DNA of 6,515 nt from Bacillota bacterium (lineage in GTDB: Bacteria > Bacillota > Limnochordia > Darwinibacteriales > Darwinibacteriaceae): positions 1 through 6,515 of the forward strand of contig JAAZLY010000176.1 of NCBI GenBank assembly GCA_012799115.1, read 5' to 3'. The notes under the pieces were generated by a model. The model saw nothing but the letters and a program-made list of their open reading frames with translations. It ran no database searches and was not told the origin of the DNA. Below, in pieces: positions 1 through 4,323 of the stretch. How positions within the stretch are numbered: the stretch's first letter is position 1; every line of letters starts with the position of its first letter. Made by a program: the position numbers and the translations under genes.

Positions 1-731
1 GAGTTACTTTCATAGGCTCTTTGTGCCACAATCATATTCACCATTTCCTCGACGACCTGGACATTGGACATTTCCAAGAAGTTCTGGCTCAGCATGCCAA
101 AACCATCAAGACCGGGCGTCCCAAGCATGGGTTCACCACTAGCAGCTGTAGCGGTATAGAGATTGCGACCCTCGCTCTTAAGTCCAGCTGAGTTCACAAA
201 ACGGACTATTTGTAGTTCACCAATACGACCCGGCTCACTATCACCAGGCTGCATAACGGTGACAGTACCGTCAGAACCAATGCTCAGCTCCAATGAATCG
301 GAAGGTACAATAATCTCGGGCTCAATAGGAAAACCGTCAGATGTCGTCAAGCGGCCATCGGCATCGAGCTTAAAGGCTCCGTCTCGGGTATAACGAATAC
401 CGCCGTCAGGCAACAAGACCTGGAAAAAGCCGTCACCCTCAATGACCACATCCAGAGGATTATCGGTCTGTTGATACATACCTTGTGAGAAAATCCTCTG
501 TGTGGCCACTGGCCTAACACCGTGACCTATCTGAATACCAGTTGGTACCTGGGCCCCAGCTGTCGATGGTGTGCCTGCATACTTGACTGTCTGATAGAGG
601 AGATCCTGAAAGTCCACTCGACTCTTCTTAAAGCCAGTGGTGTTCACGTTTGATAGATTGTTTGAGATAGTGTCGATCTTCGTTTGTTGAGCCGTCATGC
701 CTGAAGCAGCAGTCCATAAAGAACGCATCAT
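1..731 (-). CDS. flgG: Flagellar basal-body distal rod protein FlgG (3' end outside window)
   Basis: FlgG polymerises into the distal rod that carries torque across the cell envelope to the hook. The frame stays open to the window edge and shows 243 residues; the family is usually about 260, so only the last ~20 are missing. The start is MMRSLWTAASGM, followed by the rod signature SNNLSNVNTTGF at residues 23-34. The middle has the usual DNPLDVVIEGDGFFQV and RYTRDGAFKLDADGRL blocks, and the visible end has MSNVQVVEEMVNMIVAQRAY, the conserved C-terminal assembly helix. I chose the first of two adjacent ATGs because AAGGAGGG (742-749) lies 10 nt upstream. It follows the flgF-like gene after a 126-nt gap and is probably co-transcribed with it. 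FlgG is preferred over FlgF because of its N-terminus and the intact hook-basal-body core. Confidence 0.93.
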   Translation of the reverse strand, partial: MMRSLWTAASGMTAQQTKIDTISNNLSNVNTTGFKKSRVDFQDLLYQTVKYAGTPSTAGAQVPTGIQIGHGVRPVATQRIFSQGMYQQTDNPLDVVIEGDGFFQVLLPDGGIRYTRDGAFKLDADGRLTTSDGFPIEPEIIVPSDSLELSIGSDGTVTVMQPGDSEPGRIGELQIVRFVNSAGLKSEGRNLYTATAASGEPMLGTPGLDGFGMLSQNFLEMSNVQVVEEMVNMIVAQRAYESN

Positions 732-857
732 AACAAAAAAACCCTCCTTGTATGTTTAGGTTTAAACATAGCGCAAGAAAGGGGTTTGAAACTATCGCAG
801 TCGGTTGATAGTTCCGTTGGCTTCTGTTTCCAGTCCAGCCTGTTCCCCTTAAAGCTA
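732..857 (-). other. flgF-flgG intergenic region with several possible RNA helices
   Basis: This 126-nt gap holds no convincing ORF on the minus strand. Read as minus-strand RNA it can form an outer helix AAGGGG/CCCCUU (845-850 with 779-784). Inside that are a GGCU/AGCC helix (837-840 with 819-822) enclosing a CUG-GAAA-CAG hairpin (824-833), and a 9-bp helix GGAACUAUC/GAUAGUUUC (807-815 with 788-796) with one G-U pair and a 10-nt loop. None is followed by a U-tract, so this is not an ordinary terminator. The pairings were found by eye; their biological role is unproven. Confidence 0.35.
751..770 (-). promoter_or_regulatory. Perfect 8-bp inverted repeat just upstream of the flgG SD
   Basis: TATGTTTA (751-758) and TAAACATA (763-770) are perfect inverted repeats around a 4-nt spacer, ending one base before the SD AAGGAGGG at 742-749. 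The centre includes the palindrome GTTTAAAC (760-767). The stem is AT-rich and is followed by the SD rather than directly by T residues, so it is not a standard terminator. It could be a weak leader hairpin or a protein-binding site. Confidence 0.35.
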
Positions 858-1592
858 TTAAACTTCGTTGATAATCTTTCCGAGCGTCTCGTCAAAGGCT
901 TGTACTACTTTTTGGTTCGCCTCATAGCTTCGTTGAATGTTGATGAGGTTGACCATTTCACGAACAACGTTCACATTAGCCATTTCTATTGCTCCAGGTA
1001 CGATGGTGGCCTGGTACCGAAATGGGGTTCCCGCCTCTGGCAAAGCCTCATAGAGGTTAGCACCGCGCCTGAGAAGTCCATCCCGATCGTTAAACTCAAC
1101 AATCAAGAGCTTGTCCACCAAATGTCCATTCACCGTAATGTCCCCTCGCTCGCTAATGAGCACGTCGCCTTCTCCAACGAAGATCGATCCTTGCTCACCC
1201 CTTACGAGATTGCCATCGAGGGTGGCCAACAGACCACTTTCATTTACCTTGAATCGTCCGTCCCGGGTATATCTCGTACCCTCAGCCGTGTTGATGGCGA
1301 AAAAGCCCGGACCCACTAAGGCCACATCCAAAGGATTTTCAGTCACCCGTACCGTTCCTGGAGAGAAAGACGAGCGACTTCCGTCTACAAAGGCTCCCGT
1401 GCCCAAAACACCCAGGGGCTGCCTTGTGCTGTTATGTTGACGGTAAACAGGGTTCTCAGGAAGGGAGTAGATATGGGCAGTTTGCCTCTGAAAACCAGCT
1501 GTATCTACGTTAGCCAAATTATTACTAGCCACATCCATACGCAAAGATTCTACAAGCATACCTGATGTTGCCGTGTAAATTCCTCTAAGAAT
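858..1592 (-). CDS. flgF: Flagellar basal-body rod protein, FlgF/FlhO-like, predicted AUU start
   Basis: Rod protein of the FlgF/FlgG family (FlhO in Bacillus), exported by the flagellar type III apparatus. The first ATG in frame is at 1559, but starting there would cut off the conserved N-terminus. Upstream in frame the DNA encodes ATT-LRGIYTATSG, and there is no ATG, GTG or TTG before the stop at 1629-1631. GGAGG (1600-1604, within AAGGGAGGTGA) lies 7 nt before the ATT at 1590-1592, so I place the start there, giving 244 residues. With that start the signature SNNLANVDTAGF falls at residues 23-34, exactly as in the neighbouring FlgG. The core has NPLDVALVGPGFFAI and RYTRDGRFKV; the C-terminus has the conserved NVNVVREMVNLINIQRSYEA helix. 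It follows mbl, an arrangement known from Bacillus (mbl-flhO-flhP). A plain ATG start at 1559 remains possible but would have no SD. Confidence 0.88.
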   Translation of the reverse strand: MLRGIYTATSGMLVESLRMDVASNNLANVDTAGFQRQTAHIYSLPENPVYRQHNSTRQPLGVLGTGAFVDGSRSSFSPGTVRVTENPLDVALVGPGFFAINTAEGTRYTRDGRFKVNESGLLATLDGNLVRGEQGSIFVGEGDVLISERGDITVNGHLVDKLLIVEFNDRDGLLRRGANLYEALPEAGTPFRYQATIVPGAIEMANVNVVREMVNLINIQRSYEANQKVVQAFDETLGKIINEV

Positions 1593-1596
1593 AAAA

Positions 1597-1607
1597 TCAC
1601 CTCCCTT
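1597..1607 (-). promoter_or_regulatory. Strong Shine-Dalgarno site that decides the flgF start
   Basis: The minus strand reads AAGGGAGGTGA, an almost ideal match to the 16S rRNA 3' end. From GGAGG there are 7 nt to the ATT codon at 1590-1592 but 40 nt to the first ATG at 1557-1559. This spacing is the main positional argument for initiation at ATT. Confidence 0.8.
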
Positions 1608-1614
1608 AAGAGAA

Positions 1615-1643
1615 TTCCCTTGCCAACTTTATCGGCAAGGGAA
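1615..1643 (-). repeat. Perfect 10-bp inverted repeat between mbl and flgF
   Basis: TTCCCTTGCC (1615-1624) and GGCAAGGGAA (1634-1643) flank a 9-nt loop. In minus-strand RNA the stem is perfect and GC-containing, but the following sequence TTCTCTTAAGG is not a U-tract, so termination is unlikely. The -10 element of the predicted sigma-D promoter overlaps the loop and one arm. The arm transcribed first also contains UCCCUU, which could pair with AAGGGA of the flgF SD. Confidence 0.7.
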
Positions 1644-1656
1644 CAAATAAACTTTA
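1629..1656 (-). promoter_or_regulatory. Predicted sigma-D/sigma-28 flagellar promoter for flgF-flgG
   Basis: On the minus strand TAAA (1653-1656) is followed after 16 nt by GCCGATAA (1629-1636). Known sigma-28/sigma-D promoters have TAAA, 14-16 nt, then GCCGATAA or GCCGATAT, so both elements match fully. Transcription would start near 1622-1624, giving a leader of about 30 nt that includes the strong SD. The position directly before the flagellar genes fits a late motility promoter. The start site is inferred. Confidence 0.75.
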
Positions 1657-1662
1657 GCGTTT

Positions 1663-2676
1663 TTAGCGACCTTTTGTATAGCTGGCCACAAAAGGAGCAC
1701 GTGACAGATTATCGATGGAATCCAAAATCTGCCCAGTACCTCGCACAACACAGCTAAGGGGATCGTCAGCCAAGGTAACGGGTACCCCGGTACGCTCTTG
1801 AATCAGGCGAGCCATACCTTCTAACAGGGATCCTCCACCTGTTAAGGACATACCGTTATTCATGATATCTGCGGCCAACTCTGGGGGCGTCACTTCTAAG
1901 ACACCGCGAATCGCATCTACAATGCTAAAAATCGGCTCCTCAATTGCAGGATAAATATCGGCTGAGCTAATCTCAATGGTTGCTGGCAGTCCTGTCACCA
2001 AGTCTCTTCCTCGAATGGACATCTTCTTGTTCGGATCAGGATAAGCACTGGCAATCGTTGTCTTAATATCCTCTGCGGTACGATCACCAATGGCGAGGTT
2101 GTACACACGCTTCACATGTCTCAAGATCGCCTCTTCGATGTGGGAACCACCTATTCTGAGTGATTCTGATGTTACTTCACCGCCAAGGGAGATCACAGCT
2201 ATGTCTGTGGTTCCTCCACCTATATCCACAACCATATTCCCGCTCGGAGCAGCAATATCTAGACCGCAACCCACAGCTGCTGCTATAGGTTCAGTCACCA
2301 TGTATACTTCCTTGGCTCCAGCCAAGGTTGCAGCCTCTACAACAGCTCTTTTTTCAACAGTCGTTATTCCAGAAGGGACACAAACCATAACCCGGGGCCG
2401 AAAACCGCGACCCGCGACTTTTCGGATGAAATGCTTGAGGATTTCTTCCGTGATTTGAAAATCCGCAATGACCCCTTCGTTGAGGGGCCTAATGGCCCGA
2501 ATGTTGCCAGGCGTACGGCCGATCATCTCTCGGGCCTCTTCACCGATAGCACATATTTTCTGGGTATTCACATCAATAGCCACAACCGACGGCTCGTGAA
2601 TGACAATTCCTTTGCCGCGCACGTGGACTAATATGTTAGCAGTGCCTAAATCAATTCCAATATCCTTACTGAACAT
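1663..2676 (-). CDS. mbl: Rod-shape-determining actin homologue, Mbl/MreB family
   Basis: Bacterial actin that forms membrane-associated filaments guiding lateral peptidoglycan synthesis. The predicted protein has 337 residues, close to the 333 of Bacillus Mbl. Visible actin-fold motifs are phosphate-1 DIGIDLGTAN (5-14), EPIAAAVG (129-136), phosphate-2 DIGGGTTD (151-158) and the adenosine motif TGGGSLLEG (279-287). The N-terminal MFSKDIGIDLGTAN is typical of the family. GGAGGGGG (2684-2691) lies upstream of this ATG; an in-frame ATG at 2742 would add 22 basic, non-conserved residues without a good SD and is not used. The position after spoIIID and before flgF/flgG matches Mbl of spore formers, so mbl is preferred to mreB, although sequence alone does not separate the paralogues firmly. 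A possible SD-covering helix lies in the leader. Confidence 0.94.
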   Translation of the reverse strand: MFSKDIGIDLGTANILVHVRGKGIVIHEPSVVAIDVNTQKICAIGEEAREMIGRTPGNIRAIRPLNEGVIADFQITEEILKHFIRKVAGRGFRPRVMVCVPSGITTVEKRAVVEAATLAGAKEVYMVTEPIAAAVGCGLDIAAPSGNMVVDIGGGTTDIAVISLGGEVTSESLRIGGSHIEEAILRHVKRVYNLAIGDRTAEDIKTTIASAYPDPNKKMSIRGRDLVTGLPATIEISSADIYPAIEEPIFSIVDAIRGVLEVTPPELAADIMNNGMSLTGGGSLLEGMARLIQERTGVPVTLADDPLSCVVRGTGQILDSIDNLSRAPFVASYTKGR

Positions 2677-2680
2677 TCCA

Positions 2681-2753
2681 TTGCCCCCTCCAAAACGCTT
2701 GCGAATTTTCCATCTTGATCGCAATAAAATACATTTCGCCATAGAGGAGGCAA
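2681..2753 (-). promoter_or_regulatory. mbl leader with a helix that could sequester the SD
   Basis: In minus-strand RNA, UUGCCUCCUCUA (2742-2753) can pair along 12 bp, including two G-U pairs, with UGGAGGGGGCAA (2681-2692), which contains the whole mbl SD. The 49-nt loop also holds a perfect 6-bp hairpin UUGCGA/UCGCAA (2719-2724 with 2699-2704). This would reduce ribosome access unless opened. The pairing is visible in the sequence; a regulatory role and any ligand or protein are inference. Confidence 0.4.
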
Positions 2754-2776
2754 ATCCTTTTTATGCCCGCGTCATT

Positions 2777-3043
2777 CTAAGAAGCCCGGCTGCTATCCTT
2801 TACTCCGTACTTCCTTTTTGTCGCTTCTCCGCCCCTGATATGCCTTTCGGACTTATTCACTTCAAGGACCTGTTTCACTTGTTCAGCTAGTTCTCGGTTA
2901 ATGCGTGGCAAGCGCTCGGTCACATCCTTGTGAACTGTACTCTTACTGACGCCAAAAACGGTCGCCGCCTGCCGCACAGTGGCACTTGTTTTCACAATAT
3001 ATAAGCTTACATCCACCACCCGCTTGCGGATATAGTCTCTCAT
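2777..3043 (-). CDS. spoIIID: Sporulation transcription factor SpoIIID
   Basis: Small DNA-binding regulator of the mother cell, which activates and represses many sigma-E genes and helps the change to sigma-K. At 88 residues it has the usual family length (Bacillus SpoIIID is about 93). The N-terminus MRDYIRKR, the helix-turn-helix around residues 22-45 with GVSKSTVHKDVTERLP, and the basic C-terminal segment RHIRGGEATKRKY (67-79) are the family hallmarks and contact DNA in the known protein. AGGGGG (3052-3057) lies 8 nt before the ATG. The gene follows the SpoIIQ-like gene by 63 nt and precedes mbl by 100 nt, the order known in other spore formers. A sigma-E-like promoter lies just upstream. 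No truncation is apparent. Confidence 0.97.
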   Translation of the reverse strand: MRDYIRKRVVDVSLYIVKTSATVRQAATVFGVSKSTVHKDVTERLPRINRELAEQVKQVLEVNKSERHIRGGEATKRKYGVKDSSRAS

Positions 3044-3072
3044 CTGCGCTTCCCCCTAGCACTTTTTATACA

Positions 3073-3100
3073 TTTATATGCTGCAGGGCTTTGAATATGC
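3073..3100 (-). promoter_or_regulatory. Predicted sigma-E promoter for spoIIID
   Basis: The minus strand shows GCATATT (3094-3100), 13 nt, then CATATAAA (3073-3080). Sigma-E promoters have a -35 close to KMATATT and a -10 close to CATACANT, usually about 14 nt apart. The -35 matches fully, the -10 mostly, and the spacer is one short. The start would be near 3065, ahead of the SD. Known sigma-E control of spoIIID in Bacillus supports the call. Confidence 0.6.
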
Positions 3101-3106
3101 GTAGCA

Positions 3107-3823
3107 TTAGTGGAGAAACGCCTGGGGGTTGACTGGGTTTCCGTTATGAGTCAATCCGAAAAAGACCAGTCCAGTGCCCTCAGGAAGGGCGATATTCTGG
3201 TTTTGCTTCACCCGATCACCAGGACCAACTTGAATTCCTTTGATCGATCGATAGATGGAATTCCAACCGCTACCATGGTCAATGACCAGCTCGGTTTCTA
3301 GTCCATTGGTATTCACGGCCACAACTTCACCTGGCAGCACTGTACGAACGGCCGTATCTGTTACACTAAACTCTAAACCGGCGTTAAACCGCCAATCGCC
3401 ATAGACGGGATGACGGTGCCACCCAAAGGGTGTAGCGATTTCGCCCTGCACAGGCCAGATGAGGTGTTCAAAGGAAAGCTGAGGCTCCGGCTCAAGATCG
3501 GGTTCGGGTTTTAGTTCCGTGGGGTCGGGCAAGACACTTGTTGGTGGTTCGACTGTAACAAGTTGTACAGGTCCTTCCAAGACCCAGGGATAAAGGTCAG
3601 TAATTACTGCTTGTACCCTGTCTTGGACCACTTCCTCGAGTTCTGCCAAACTCACTTGCGGAGTCATAAGAGCTGTCTCTTGATACGTCGAGTTGCGATA
3701 GACTCCCAAACCTATTCCAGCGATCATAGAGAGTCCAGCCACTATGAAAACTAAGAGTTTCTGCTTGTCCCTCCTATACCAAGCCTGTCTGAGCTTGTCT
3801 GTAATACTTCGCCATACTTGCAT
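3107..3823 (-). CDS. spoIIQ: SpoIIQ-like forespore protein with degenerate LytM/M23 domain
   Basis: SpoIIQ is a forespore membrane protein that binds mother-cell SpoIIIAH across the intermembrane space and supports engulfment and late forespore gene expression. This 238-residue protein has a basic N-terminus, one membrane segment (about 23-41), a coiled or helical stretch (57-78), a Pro/Glu-rich linker (92-114) and a C-terminal LytM/M23 domain (121-236) starting WPVQGEIATPFGWHRHP. The zinc-ligand positions are replaced: N147 for His and E151 for Asp of the HxxxD motif, and L219 and F221 for the HxH motif; S193 replaces the usual YAHL His. It should therefore be non-enzymatic. The ATG is preceded by AAGGCGGTGA (3828-3837) at good spacing; a TTG at 3886 lies in the atp terminator and is rejected. 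Location before spoIIID and a sigma-F-like promoter favour SpoIIQ over a generic M23 protein. Confidence 0.82.
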   Translation of the reverse strand: MQVWRSITDKLRQAWYRRDKQKLLVFIVAGLSMIAGIGLGVYRNSTYQETALMTPQVSLAELEEVVQDRVQAVITDLYPWVLEGPVQLVTVEPPTSVLPDPTELKPEPDLEPEPQLSFEHLIWPVQGEIATPFGWHRHPVYGDWRFNAGLEFSVTDTAVRTVLPGEVVAVNTNGLETELVIDHGSGWNSIYRSIKGIQVGPGDRVKQNQNIALPEGTGLVFFGLTHNGNPVNPQAFLH

Positions 3824-3843
3824 ACTATCACCGCCTTGATGGT

Positions 3844-3872
3844 AGTATGCTCCTCGTTCTAATTGACTATAC
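3844..3872 (-). promoter_or_regulatory. Predicted sigma-F (forespore) promoter for the SpoIIQ-like gene
   Basis: The minus strand has GTATA (3868-3872), exactly 15 nt, then GAGCATACT (3844-3852). The sigma-F consensus is GYWTA, 15 nt, GGNRANANT; here the -35 is perfect and the -10 keeps the G, both A positions and the T, with mismatches at the second G and the R. The start would be near 3837, giving a very short leader that begins at the SD. Bacillus spoIIQ is known to use sigma-F. Sigma-G, with a similar -35, is an alternative. Confidence 0.5.
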
Positions 3873-3899
3873 AAAAAACCCCCCAAGGATTGGGAGGTT
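3873..3899 (-). terminator. Rho-independent terminator of the atp operon
   Basis: Minus-strand RNA forms a 10-bp stem AACCUCCCAA/UUGGGGGGUU (3890-3899 with 3877-3886), with one U-G pair and a 3-nt loop, followed by a run of six T residues (3873-3878) that overlaps the stem foot. It starts about 20 nt after the atpC stop and separates ATP synthase from the sporulation genes. Confidence 0.88.
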
Positions 3900-3918
3900 G
3901 ATTGTTAACCACGTTATC

Positions 3919-4323
3919 TTAATCTTTATCGGCCACTTCCAAACGAAGTAACGCCTTTTGTAGTGCAATTTGTGCACGAGCTATGTCTAGATCAGCCTGA
4001 CGATTGGCAAGTCTCTCCTCAGCCCTTCCCTTGGCTTGCCTTGCCCGAAGTACATCAATCTCTTCAGCAAGTTCAGCGGTATGGGCCATGACTGTGAGTT
4101 TATTGTCATGCATTTCGCTAAACCCGCCGCCTAGAGCTATCTTGCGCCGTTTACCACGGAGAGGACCAAACTCCAACAAGCCTATGGATAGCGAGGCCAT
4201 AATGGGTTGGTGTCCGGCCAGAATCCCAAAGCTACCATCGATCCCGGGCAAGAGGACATATTCCACTTCCGTCGACACAACGGTACGCTCTTGGGTTACC
4301 ACTTCGAACGTAAAGGTAGCCAT
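3919..4323 (-). CDS. atpC: F1 ATP synthase epsilon subunit
   Basis: Part of the central stalk of the F1Fo ATP synthase at the cytoplasmic face of the membrane; it couples gamma rotation to the c-ring and can inhibit ATP hydrolysis. The 134 residues match the usual family length. Residues 1-84 form the beta-sandwich domain, with LLPGIDGSFGILAGHQP (24-40) and ALGGGF (63-68) typical of the family. The Ala/Arg-rich remainder is the two-helix C-terminal domain. IDVLRA at 89-94 fits the I/L-D-x-x-R-A motif linked to ATP binding in the Bacillus PS3 epsilon subunit, so ATP-sensitive inhibition is possible here. The ATG overlaps the atpD stop by one base (TAATG), with AGGAG (4333-4337) inside atpD, which suggests translational coupling. 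A terminator follows. Confidence 0.97.
   Translation of the reverse strand: MATFTFEVVTQERTVVSTEVEYVLLPGIDGSFGILAGHQPIMASLSIGLLEFGPLRGKRRKIALGGGFSEMHDNKLTVMAHTAELAEEIDVLRARQAKGRAEERLANRQADLDIARAQIALQKALLRLEVADKD

Noticed and set aside
790..806. A second sigma-D -10 (TGCGATAG) upstream of flgG
   Set aside because: Only five of eight positions match and no TAAA occurs at the required distance upstream.
786..1319. A 177-codon plus-strand frame starting at TTG, antisense to the flgF-like gene
   Set aside because: It lies almost wholly over a well-supported minus-strand rod gene, has no family features or good SD, and its composition follows from the complement of flgF. The other plus-strand frames over flgG, mbl, spoIIQ and the atp genes are rejected for the same reason.
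1557..1559. ATG as the flgF start
   Set aside because: It removes eleven conserved residues and lies 40 nt from the only strong SD; the ATT at 1590-1592 fits far better.
1615..1643. Hairpin after mbl as a Rho-independent terminator
   Set aside because: The stem is strong, but neither strand has a proper T-run after it.
2677..2742. Extended mbl N-terminus of 22 residues beginning at an ATG at 2742
   Set aside because: No well-spaced SD, basic non-conserved residues, and the standard family start MFSKDIGIDLG is preceded by GGAGGGGG.
2726..2753. Possible sigma-A promoter for mbl (TTGCCT, 16 nt, TATTTT)
   Set aside because: Both hexamers match only four of six positions and there is no further support, so it is too weak to annotate.
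3764..3770. GGACAAG on the minus strand, a SpoIIID-binding core
   Set aside because: It lies inside the spoIIQ coding region, and one such 7-mer is expected about once by chance in a window of this size on both strands.
3824..3886. Extended SpoIIQ-like protein starting at TTG 3886
   Set aside because: That codon lies within the stem of the atp terminator and has no clear SD; the ATG at 3823 has AAGGCGGTGA at good spacing.
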